Of a stretch of DNA of 64,000 bases, positions 50,752 through 58,856 are shown piece after piece. Under the pieces are notes generated by a model, which worked only from the letters and a program-made list of their open reading frames with translations, was not told the origin of the DNA and made no database searches. The stretch comes from Isotricha intestinalis (taxonomy: Eukaryota > Ciliophora > Litostomatea > Vestibuliferida > Isotrichidae). How positions within the stretch are numbered: position 1 is the stretch's first letter; each line of letters starts with the position of its first letter. The translations under genes and the position numbers were made by a program. Location: contig JAJJLU010003505.1 in the NCBI GenBank assembly GCA_023807065.1, positions 1 through 64,000 on the forward strand, in the 5' to 3' direction.

Positions 50752-52047
50752 ATGGAATCTAAATCTATTAATATCATTAATCCTGTTTCGAAAAAATATA
50801 GTTTCAATTATGAGAATGATGAATGGGAGTTATTAATTGAAAAGTCTTTGACAATAACTTTAAAATTAGAAAAAATTTATTTTGGATGTTTTCATTATGA
50901 AAGTCATTTAGATGAAAGTGAATTTTTAGAAAAATTCAATGGCAATAACAGTAATGAAATAATTAATAAAATTTCCATTTATTTAAAAGAAAAAAAATTT
51001 AAGTTAGATAAAGAGAATTTAAAAATAATATTTTATCCAAATAATGAGTCAAATATTATAATTGATTTAGTCATACAAAAGCATGATAATGAAGAATCAT
51101 TTAAAATATTGGCCGAACAACTTAAAAATCGAGATAGAATGCTTTTAGAGAAGATAAAGGAGTTGGAGGAAAAATTAAATGAACAAATGGAAATACAAAA
51201 TCAAAAGGTTTTAAATGCAAGTATAATAAGAGAAAATGACAAAAAAAGTGAAATTAAAACAATGAATAATAATTCAATTCAAGGTAATTTATTAATTAAA
51301 AGTGAAATGACAAGAGTAATAAATTATAATAATTCAAATTCAATTTCAAATAATGAAAAACAAATTAAAGAATGTGATATTATTATCAATAAAAAACATA
51401 AAAACTTTAGTTGTGAATATTCTTTTCAAAATAAAGGAGAACAAGAAAATATTATTTTAAATTTTAAAAATAACATAAATAATTTAAGTCAATTATTTTA
51501 TGATTGTAATTCTTTTATTGATTTAAAATTTATTAATTTTTCTTCATCAATAATAGATACAAGTCAAATGTTTTTTAAATGTTCTTCATTGAAAACAATA
51601 GATTTTGGAGATTTTAATACAAAAAATGTAAAAAATATGTCTTATATGTTTTCACATTGTTCTTCTTTAGAAAAATTAAATTTATTGAAATTTAATACTG
51701 AAAATGTAGATGATATGAGTGGAATGTTTTATAATTGTTCATCTTTAGAAGAACTAAATTTATCAAAATTTAATACTAAAAATGTTAAAGATATGAGTAA
51801 TATGTTTTCTTATTGTACTTCTTTAAAAAATTTAGATTTATATAATTTTAATACAGAAAAAGTTAAAGATATGTATCAAATGTTTTATAAATGTAAATCT
51901 TTAAATAAATTAAATATCCAATCTTTCACATATATTAAAAATATTGATATAAGAGAAATATTTTTATATATTAATAAAGAATGTCAAATAATATCAAATA
52001 AAATTCTAACAAGAAAATCAAATAAAAATGAAAAATATGATAATTAA
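50752..52047 (+). CDS. BspA/DUF285 leucine-rich repeat protein
   Basis: 431 residues. The C-terminal half (about residues 250-400) has five to six copies of the DUF285 (BspA-type) repeat. An example is CSSLEELNLSKFNTKNVKDM followed by SNMF. The cysteine codons are at 51505, 51580, 51658, 51736, 51814 and 51892, so the unit is 25-26 residues. This repeat class is best known from bacterial surface proteins. The N-terminal half (about 1-135) is a separate unrecognised domain (YENDEWELLIEKSLTITLKL near the start), followed by a short coiled coil. No signal peptide or membrane helix is visible, so it is probably intracellular. Divergent from alpha-NAC with 130 bp between starts. Confidence 0.85.
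   Translation: MESKSINIINPVSKKYSFNYENDEWELLIEKSLTITLKLEKIYFGCFHYESHLDESEFLEKFNGNNSNEIINKISIYLKEKKFKLDKENLKIIFYPNNESNIIIDLVIQKHDNEESFKILAEQLKNRDRMLLEKIKELEEKLNEQMEIQNQKVLNASIIRENDKKSEIKTMNNNSIQGNLLIKSEMTRVINYNNSNSISNNEKQIKECDIIINKKHKNFSCEYSFQNKGEQENIILNFKNNINNLSQLFYDCNSFIDLKFINFSSSIIDTSQMFFKCSSLKTIDFGDFNTKNVKNMSYMFSHCSSLEKLNLLKFNTENVDDMSGMFYNCSSLEELNLSKFNTKNVKDMSNMFSYCTSLKNLDLYNFNTEKVKDMYQMFYKCKSLNKLNIQSFTYIKNIDIREIFLYINKECQIISNKILTRKSNKNEKYDN
51505..51930 (+). repeat. Tandem 75-78 bp coding repeats (DUF285 units)
   Basis: Cysteine TGT codons open each unit at 51505, 51580, 51658, 51736, 51814 and 51892; four consecutive intervals are exactly 78 bp. The units encode 'C(S/T)SLxxLxLxxFNTxxVxxMxxMF'. 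The even spacing points to recent tandem expansion or strong structural constraint. Confidence 0.9.
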
Positions 52048-52137
52048 ATATTTTTTAATATTATATAATAATATAAAATTAAGGAGTTTTTAACCTATTG
52101 AAAAAAGCCTATAAAAAAATAAAAAAAGTAAAAATAC

Positions 52138-52794
52138 TTAATTTCCACAAGAACAAATATTATTTTGTGCAAATTTTCCTTCTAAAGGAGTTTGTTCTAA
52201 ATTATAACCACTTTTAACTTTTTTTCCTTCTCTACTATTAATTAATTTCTGAGTTAATTTTTCAAAAGCATAATTAACTTGAAAAGCACTTTTAGCAGAA
52301 GTTTTGACAATTTCAATATTAGTTTTATTAACGAAATTTCTAATATCATCATCGCTGATAACTTTTTGTTCATTTAAATCATCTTTATTTCCAATAATTA
52401 ATTTGATAGGTTCATCAGTAGTATATTTTAAAATATCATCCAACCAATCATTTAAATGATCAAAACTATTTTTATCAGTTTGATCATAAACAATTAAAAT
52501 TCCATCAGCTCCTCTATAATAAGCACTTGTTACTGTTTTAAATCTTTCTTGTCCTGCTGTGTCCCATATTTGAAGCTTTATTTTCTTTTCATTTATTTGA
52601 ACACATTTAAAACGAAAATCAACTCCTATTGTTGTATAAAAATTATCAGTAAATGTATCATCTGCAAAACGAAGTAATAAACATGATTTTCCTACTCCTG
52701 AATCTCCTATTATTACTATTTTAAATAAATCATCGTATTGCTTTGATGATATTTCCTTTGTAATACTAGAGGATAATGAGTTCGATGTTGTCAT
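52138..52794 (-). CDS. Rab family small GTPase
   Basis: 218 residues. Small GTPase with all G motifs: GDSGVGKSCLLLRF (G1), TIGVDFRFK (G2), WDTAGQERF (G3), GNKDDL (G4, slightly altered from GNKxDL) and TSAKS (G5). The effector loop and the Rab1/Rab8-like WDTAGQERFKTVTSAYYRGA place it in the Rab1/8/13/35 group, which works in ER-Golgi and exocytic traffic. The C-terminus is NNICSCGN: two cysteines in CxC spacing followed by GN, instead of a terminal CC or CxC, so the prenylation pattern is unusual. Its start codon is only 60 bp from the divergent gene at 52855. Confidence 0.95.
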   Translation of the reverse strand: MTTSNSLSSSITKEISSKQYDDLFKIVIIGDSGVGKSCLLLRFADDTFTDNFYTTIGVDFRFKCVQINEKKIKLQIWDTAGQERFKTVTSAYYRGADGILIVYDQTDKNSFDHLNDWLDDILKYTTDEPIKLIIGNKDDLNEQKVISDDDIRNFVNKTNIEIVKTSAKSAFQVNYAFEKLTQKLINSREGKKVKSGYNLEQTPLEGKFAQNNICSCGN

Positions 52795-52854
52795 TTTTTA
52801 TTTTTTAATTTTTTTTTCAAAGTTTTTTTATTTATTATATAATTTGACTTTAAT

Positions 52855-53739
52855 ATGAAAGGAAATAATTATATGAATGTTAGTTGTTCTCAGAATTATA
52901 CTGATACAACTGTTAATTCTTCTTTTAATTATAAATATTCTTCAAGAGATAAAAATAGTTTTGTTATTGAATCTTCTGCTCAGTTGAAAAAAATTATGGA
53001 TTGTGAAAATATTTTTGTTTTAAAAAATATATTGAAATTAATAATAAGTGGTTCAAAAATTTTTGCATGTAAACTAATATTATTTTATGAAGTTATACTT
53101 ACTATAATTGAAAGATTAAATGCTCATTCTTCGACTTTAATCAAATTAGATCAAAGTGAAAAACATTATTTTATAAAATTTATAAAAGAAAATAAAGTAA
53201 TTATTGAAAATATAAATTCAAATTTCGATAATTTATTATCTCAATCATCATTAGAATTTTATTTCTTTTCTAAAAATTCTCATTCTATTATTTTAATATT
53301 ATTTATGATAATGACATCTTTTACTTTTTATACTTTTGAAATAGAAAAAATAACTCATCCAAAAAAAGAAATATTAAGACTATTACTTAGAACAAGAAAT
53401 AAATATTTATGTTCTGATAGTGATAAATTTAAATGTAAACAATGTTCTTTAAAGCATTTTGAATTAATTTTAAATTATTTAAAAAAATTAGAATTAGAAT
53501 TAGGAAATAAATATAAAAAAATTAATTGTTTTAGAAAACCATTTAAAATAAATCATAATGAAATAAATTTATATAAATCATTTAATAATATAAAAGATAG
53601 ATTATTAGATATTCAAAATCAATTTCATAAATTAGAATGTTTTATTGAAGAGCAAAAACAATTTTCACGAGAAACAAAAGAAAATTTATTTTCTTTATCA
53701 TTCAATGATTATGAAAATTTTCAGAATAAAATTAATTAA
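52855..53739 (+). CDS. Unrecognised protein with cysteine pairs
   Basis: 294 residues. Residues ~70-160 look helical (IFACKLILFYEVILTIIERL; a hydrophobic stretch HSIILILFMIMTSFTFYTFE near 143-162 could be one membrane helix). Near residues 195-210 it has CSDSDKFKCKQCSLKHF, a cysteine-rich motif that might bind metal. The C-terminal part is a short coiled coil. I do not recognise the family. It is a real gene by length and clean frame; alternative starts at Met6 exist. It shares a 60 bp promoter region with the Rab gene. Confidence 0.65.
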   Translation: MKGNNYMNVSCSQNYTDTTVNSSFNYKYSSRDKNSFVIESSAQLKKIMDCENIFVLKNILKLIISGSKIFACKLILFYEVILTIIERLNAHSSTLIKLDQSEKHYFIKFIKENKVIIENINSNFDNLLSQSSLEFYFFSKNSHSIILILFMIMTSFTFYTFEIEKITHPKKEILRLLLRTRNKYLCSDSDKFKCKQCSLKHFELILNYLKKLELELGNKYKKINCFRKPFKINHNEINLYKSFNNIKDRLLDIQNQFHKLECFIEEQKQFSRETKENLFSLSFNDYENFQNKIN

Positions 53740-53983
53740 TACTATTAAATGTATATTTTATAAGTGATATTATTAAGAAATATATATATATAAAAAATTG
53801 TTTTTTCTATTTCTTCTAATAATCATAATAAATTATTTAAAAATATTATTAAAAAATATCACAACATCAATACAAAAAAAAACAAATAAATATAAAAAAC
53901 AAAAAAAAAAATAAAAGCATATCCAAAAAAATTGAAAAAAAATAAAAGAAAAATTTAAATAAAATAAAAAATATATAACCAAT

Positions 53984-54952
53984 ATGAGCGAAAAAGTGAA
54001 AATAATGAAGCTTTCAGACTACACATTAGGAGACACATTAGGGACGGGATCATTTGGTCGAGTACGTTTAGTAAAGAACAAAAAAACGAATGAATACTTC
54101 GCTTTAAAAATAATGAAAAAGATAGATATTTTAAAATCAAAGCAAGCAGATCACATAGCAAATGAGATAAAAATATTATCAATGATAAATCATCCTTTTG
54201 TGACAAAATTTGACGGATTTACCCAAGACGACAAATATTTATACATAGCATTAGAATTAATAAACGGAGGAGAATTATTTACATATTTAAGAGGAGTAGG
54301 AAAATTTCCTGTTGATCAAGCTCGTTTTTATATAGCCCAAATAATAAGTATATTTGAATATTTACATAATAAAGATATAATATATCGTGATTTAAAACCA
54401 GAAAATATATTAATTCATAAAAGTGGATATTTAAAATTAACAGATTTTGGTTTTGCAAAAATAGTAGAAAATAGAACATATACATTATGTGGAACACCAG
54501 AATATTTAGCACCAGAAATAATATTAAATAAAGGACATGGTAAACCTGTTGATTGGTGGACTTGTGGTATTTTATTATATGAAATGATTGCTGGTATTGA
54601 TCCTTTTAGTGATGATGATCCTATGATGGTCTATCAAAAAATTTTAAAAGGAAAAATTAAATTTCCTAGTGGATTCGATTCTAACGCTAAAAGCTTAGTT
54701 AAGCATTTATTAGAAGGTGATTTAACTAAAAGATATGGTAATTTAAAAGGAGGTGCTAAAGATATTAAGGGACATAGATTTTTTAAATCTTTTGATTTTG
54801 ATAAATTATTAGAAATGCAAATTCCTCCTCCTTATGTTCCTAAGGTTAAAGGAGAAAATGATATCTCTAATTTTTCCAGTTATCCTGATTCTGATACTGA
54901 AACGAAACCACTTAAAAAATCTGAAGATCCTTTCTTGGATTGGTTTAAATAA
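53984..54952 (+). CDS. PKA-type AGC protein kinase catalytic subunit
   Basis: 322 residues. A compact kinase with GTGSFGRVRLV (G loop), ALKIMKK (catalytic lysine), YRDLKPENILI (catalytic loop), TDFGFAK (DFG) and TLCGTPEYLAPEI (activation loop with the PKA-style phosphothreonine, TLCGTPEYLAPE). This is the catalytic subunit pattern of cAMP- or cGMP-dependent kinases. The tail is short and ends DPFLDWFK. The FxxF hydrophobic motif usual in PKA is absent or altered. No cyclic-nucleotide domain is fused, so it is the PKA type and not the PKG type. RSP3 at 26222 is a PKA anchor by family. The gene is richer in G/C than many neighbours. Confidence 0.92.
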   Translation: MSEKVKIMKLSDYTLGDTLGTGSFGRVRLVKNKKTNEYFALKIMKKIDILKSKQADHIANEIKILSMINHPFVTKFDGFTQDDKYLYIALELINGGELFTYLRGVGKFPVDQARFYIAQIISIFEYLHNKDIIYRDLKPENILIHKSGYLKLTDFGFAKIVENRTYTLCGTPEYLAPEIILNKGHGKPVDWWTCGILLYEMIAGIDPFSDDDPMMVYQKILKGKIKFPSGFDSNAKSLVKHLLEGDLTKRYGNLKGGAKDIKGHRFFKSFDFDKLLEMQIPPPYVPKVKGENDISNFSSYPDSDTETKPLKKSEDPFLDWFK

Positions 54953-55140
54953 GTGTTCTTTTAATTTTTTATTTTTGTTTTATTTTTTTTTGTTTTTTTT
55001 TTGTGGGTTTTTATTTGGTTTTATAGTTTTTTTTTGGTTTTAAAGAATATAATGACATTAAATTAAAGAATTTTTGAATTTTTTTCAAGTTTTATTTGTA
55101 TTAAATTTTTTTATATTTCAATAAAAAAAAAGTAAATAAA

Positions 55141-55950
55141 ATGAAATCATCAAAAGAAGGTTTACAACAAAAGCAAAATCACTTAGAATTAATAAATACA
55201 GTAAAAAAAGAAAATAATGAATTAAAAGAGCTAATAAACACAATATATCTTAAGTTACAAGAAGTATGTTTAACTAAAACTTTATCAAACAAAAAACCAA
55301 TTGAAGGAGAAATTGAAGTAGATGAAAGAATCAATTTAGAAGATGATGTAATAAAAGATTTAGAAAATAATATAAAAAAAGAAACAGAAGAAAAAATAGA
55401 AATTGAAAATGAAATAGGCTCAATTAAAGAAGAAAAAGAGCAATATATTCAAAAAGAGCAAATATTAAAGTCAAAAATTGAAGAATTAAAAAATTTAATT
55501 TCTGAAGCAAAAAATAACAAAGATTCACTTACAAAAACATTAATATCAATTTCAAAAAAAAAGAAAAATATATTATTTTATTCTTGTAGTTTTTTAAATG
55601 AAAAAAATACGAAAATAATTTCTTTATTTAATATAGAAAAAAATATTCCAATCAAAATAGAAATATTTTTTTCTAATGATGGTAAAGTAGAATGGCCAAA
55701 AGATACAATATTAAAATGCAAAAATGATGATTCTGAAATATATTTTTTAAGTTATAAATTAACAGAAGATAATATTTTATATGCAAAAAAAACAGGAGAA
55801 AAATATACTAGTTGTATCGTTGATTTATGGTTTAAAAATTATAATAGAATAGAAGAAGAAGAATATTCTTTAAAAATGTGTTTATATAGTGATTTAAATG
55901 GACAAATTGGAGAAGAAATTGGAACATTTTTTTTATATGTGACAGATTAA
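55141..55950 (+). CDS. Coiled coil with C-terminal Nbr1-like beta domain (tentative)
   Basis: 269 residues. The first ~135 are coiled coil. The second half, from about residue 145, alternates beta-type hydrophobics: IPIKIEIFFSNDGKVEWPKD, then ILKCKN, and later SLKMCLYSDLNGQIGEEIGT. The 'NDG...WP.(D)T.L' core and the final strand with GEEIG resemble the Ig-like FW/Nbr1 domain used in autophagy receptors and some ciliary proteins. Only one of the conserved tryptophans is clearly at its place, so the match is tentative. Alternatively it is an unrelated beta sandwich. Confidence 0.5.
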   Translation: MKSSKEGLQQKQNHLELINTVKKENNELKELINTIYLKLQEVCLTKTLSNKKPIEGEIEVDERINLEDDVIKDLENNIKKETEEKIEIENEIGSIKEEKEQYIQKEQILKSKIEELKNLISEAKNNKDSLTKTLISISKKKKNILFYSCSFLNEKNTKIISLFNIEKNIPIKIEIFFSNDGKVEWPKDTILKCKNDDSEIYFLSYKLTEDNILYAKKTGEKYTSCIVDLWFKNYNRIEEEEYSLKMCLYSDLNGQIGEEIGTFFLYVTD

Positions 55951-56049
55951 AAAAAAAGAACATTATTTTATAATTAAAAATTAATAAATCATAAAAAATT
56001 TAAATTCCTTTTTTTTAAAATAAAAAAAAATAAAAATTAATAAAAAAAT

Positions 56050-57654
56050 TTAATTTTTATTTCTAGCTTGAATAGAAATTTTATTTCTTTTCCCAGGAGC
56101 AGCACTATAAGGTCTCATATTAAAATCATTTCTATTACCTGCATCTTTATTAGGTAATTCAGGATCAATATCTTCTTCAGGACCATATTCACTATCAGGA
56201 TTAGATTCAGCTTTTTGATCAATATAAATATTCCCAATTTCATTTTCTTCTTTCTTATCTAATTTTTTTTCTTCTTCGTCATAATGATAATTCTGCCTTA
56301 TCATCGTACATTTTTGTTCTATATATTTAAATAACTGCTTCATCATAATTAATTTACTTTTTAATTTATTTTCTTCTATTGGTTTTGATATTAATTCATG
56401 ATATATATTCTTTAATGCCATATCATCATCAGTTTTAAGTGTATCATCGTTAAATGTTTCTTCAAAAATTTTATTTGTTAAAATATCAATTAAACCTGCA
56501 ATTCCAGTTCTTAAATCAATCATTAATTTTTCTTGTTTCCTTAATTTTTGTCTTACTTGTTCACAATTATTTAAAGTTTTTTCTGCTGTTTTTTCATGAT
56601 CTTCAATTTCTTTTCTTGTTATTTCATCTTGTGAAGAATATTTTAATTGTTTTAATTCTTTACTTAATAATTCATGTTTAGTTTTTAATGCAGAAAACAT
56701 TTTTTCTAAATCTTTTTTTTCATTTCTTAAATTTTCTTTAGTTTCTAATAAATTAGAATATTTTTGACATATCTCATTTATATCATCAGCACCTGTTGTT
56801 TCTCTTATTAATTTATCAGCATCTTCTAATTCTTTTACTTTTTTTTCTAAATCATTTCCTTTATTATAATTAATTTTCTCATCTGAAATTGTAGGAATAA
56901 TTTCATTTTGTTTTTGTCTTCTTTTTTTTTCTTCCATTTTTTCTTTTTGAATTTCTTTTTGATTTTCTCTTTTATGAGCTTGAATTAATTGTTCAAAATG
57001 TTCTTCAAAAGCTTCTTTACTTAATTGAGTATTTTTAACTAATAATTCAGAATAAGTTCTTGCTTGTTTAGAATCTTGTAAAAGTAATTTAAATTCACTT
57101 AAATCATGTCCTTTAGCTTTTAAACTTTTTTGAATAGCTGCTATTTGATTATCATAACCAGCTCTTTCTTCTTTTAATCTTGCTAATATTTGTTCATATG
57201 TTCTTCTAATACTCATTGCTTCATTATATTTAATCATTGCTTTATCTAATTTATTTTCTAATAATTTTATTCTTTTTACATATGGATTATTATCATCAGA
57301 TATTAATTTCGCTTCTGATTTTAATTCATTATATTTTTCACTATTTTTTTTCCATTCTTCTTTAGATTTTAATTTTGCTTGTCTTGCTTGATCATATTTT
57401 AATCTGTAATAAGTGTATTCTGAATTACTTGCACTGTGTGTTCTACCTGGTGCATATAAACTTGTTTTTTTTAACATATTCACTTCTGTTCTTAATTTTT
57501 CATAATCTTTCTTTAATTTCTCTATTTCTTTCTCATTATCTTCTTTACGCTTTTGTGTACTGTCTATGTATGCTTGGTTTGAAAATTTTAATTTGTTAAA
57601 GTTTTTAGCAAAGTAATATAATTCATCTTGTTCGCTTCCGAGGTTTTCAGACAT
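56050..57654 (-). CDS. ODAD3: Outer dynein arm docking complex coiled coil (CCDC151/ODAD3-like)
   Basis: 534 residues, coiled coil almost throughout. ODAD3/CCDC151 helps dock outer dynein arms to axonemal doublets. The telling block is at about residues 120-160: YVKRIKLLENKLDKAMIKYN, then SIRRTYEQILARLKEERAGY, then NQIAAIQKSLKAKGHDL, matching the most conserved segment of that family as I remember it. An ETTGADDINEICQKYSNLLE-type block follows near 270, also typical of docking-complex coiled coils. The basic C-terminus includes RPYSAAPGKR. The related CCDC114/CCDC63 group is the main alternative. It fits the other axonemal gene here (RSP3). Confidence 0.75.
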   Translation of the reverse strand: MSENLGSEQDELYYFAKNFNKLKFSNQAYIDSTQKRKEDNEKEIEKLKKDYEKLRTEVNMLKKTSLYAPGRTHSASNSEYTYYRLKYDQARQAKLKSKEEWKKNSEKYNELKSEAKLISDDNNPYVKRIKLLENKLDKAMIKYNEAMSIRRTYEQILARLKEERAGYDNQIAAIQKSLKAKGHDLSEFKLLLQDSKQARTYSELLVKNTQLSKEAFEEHFEQLIQAHKRENQKEIQKEKMEEKKRRQKQNEIIPTISDEKINYNKGNDLEKKVKELEDADKLIRETTGADDINEICQKYSNLLETKENLRNEKKDLEKMFSALKTKHELLSKELKQLKYSSQDEITRKEIEDHEKTAEKTLNNCEQVRQKLRKQEKLMIDLRTGIAGLIDILTNKIFEETFNDDTLKTDDDMALKNIYHELISKPIEENKLKSKLIMMKQLFKYIEQKCTMIRQNYHYDEEEKKLDKKEENEIGNIYIDQKAESNPDSEYGPEEDIDPELPNKDAGNRNDFNMRPYSAAPGKRNKISIQARNKN

Positions 57655-58119
57655 TTTTTTCTTTTATTTCTGAGGAAGTTATATAAATTTTTTTTAATTT
57701 TTTAAAGGTGAAATTTTTATTTTTTTTATTTTTTACGTCATTAATTTTTTTTATTTATTCTAGTTTTTATTCTTTGTTTTGATATTTAATAATTTTTAAG
57801 AATTTCATTAATATGAAGCTAAAAGTCCCTTATTTGTATCATTATAAAATATATAAAAAAAATCTAATTAATTTGCGTTTTTACATTAAATCAAAACTTT
57901 TTTTTTCAATTAATGTTTTATTTTCCTAAAATTTAAATAGTTCTTTCTTTTAAAACAATAAAATTGAATTGAGAACTATACAATAAATGTATTGTAGAAA
58001 AATAAAGACATAATTCATATAATAAGAAAGTGGATAATATAATCCCATTAAATAAAAAAGAGACTATTTTAAAGCATTTTTAAATTATTATTTACTATAA
58101 TATAAATAAAATCAAATCA
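57655..58119. other. Spacer with a small inverted repeat
   Basis: About 465 bp between two divergent genes. There is a 7-bp perfect hairpin with a 4-nt loop at 57979-57996 (TACAATA...TATTGTA), which is not remarkable in such A/T-rich DNA. No gene or RNA recognised. Confidence 0.4.
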
Positions 58120-58614
58120 ATGTTAAACCAAAAAGATTTTAAATATAATGAACGAAATTTCTCATTAAATAATTATTCATTTAATAAAAAAAAATCATCA
58201 TCATCTAAAGATTCAATTCACTCAAATTCTTTAGATAATATAGAGAAATCAGACTATTTTTTAATAAACAAAAAAATGAATTTAATTCAACAAAAACTAT
58301 TATCATTAAATGATACTTTTTCTTCTAAACCAAATATTATAAACAAACACGATAATAAAAAAGTAAAAGAAAACAATAATAATGAAGAAGATTCTGCTAA
58401 AAGAAAATTTATTAATGCCAAAAATGTTTTAAATGAATTAAATTCACAATTAACGAAAATGAATTATTGTAATATTATTCAAACTAATTCAATTCAAAGA
58501 TTAGATTTATCTCTTTCTTTTTTGTCTTCTCAAATTAGTACTCTTAATTTTCTTAATAAAAAAAGAAAAGGTTCAATTCAAAAAAATTTAGATAAATTTA
58601 AAAATCAAGAATAA
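58120..58614 (+). CDS. Small Ser/Asn/Lys-rich protein, function unknown
   Basis: 164 residues, hydrophilic and Ser/Asn/Lys-rich up to about residue 85, with a Leu-rich helical C-terminal part (RLDLSLSFLSSQISTLNFLN near 125-145) and a basic end. No domain is recognised. The frame is clean and starts after a long A/T leader, so it is probably real; the helical end suggests a short protein-binding region. Confidence 0.55.
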   Translation: MLNQKDFKYNERNFSLNNYSFNKKKSSSSKDSIHSNSLDNIEKSDYFLINKKMNLIQQKLLSLNDTFSSKPNIINKHDNKKVKENNNNEEDSAKRKFINAKNVLNELNSQLTKMNYCNIIQTNSIQRLDLSLSFLSSQISTLNFLNKKRKGSIQKNLDKFKNQE

Positions 58615-58856
58615 TATAAATATTTAAATTAATCATATTAAATAATGTGCAATATATAATTTGAATTAAAATATAACATGTTTTATTAATAACATGAAAA
58701 ACTTTTATATACAAATTACATTTTCCTTTATTTTTTTTATAAATCAATATTAAATTAAATATATTTTTTATTAAGAAAACAATTCCAATAAAATATTCAA
58801 AATAAAAAATATAAAAAAATCAAATTAAAAAAAATATATAAAACTCAAAAAAAAAA

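Noticed and set aside
57979..57996. Perfect 7-bp inverted repeat with 4-nt loop.
   Set aside because: Such small palindromes are expected often in very A/T-rich DNA; nothing around it supports a terminator or regulatory role.
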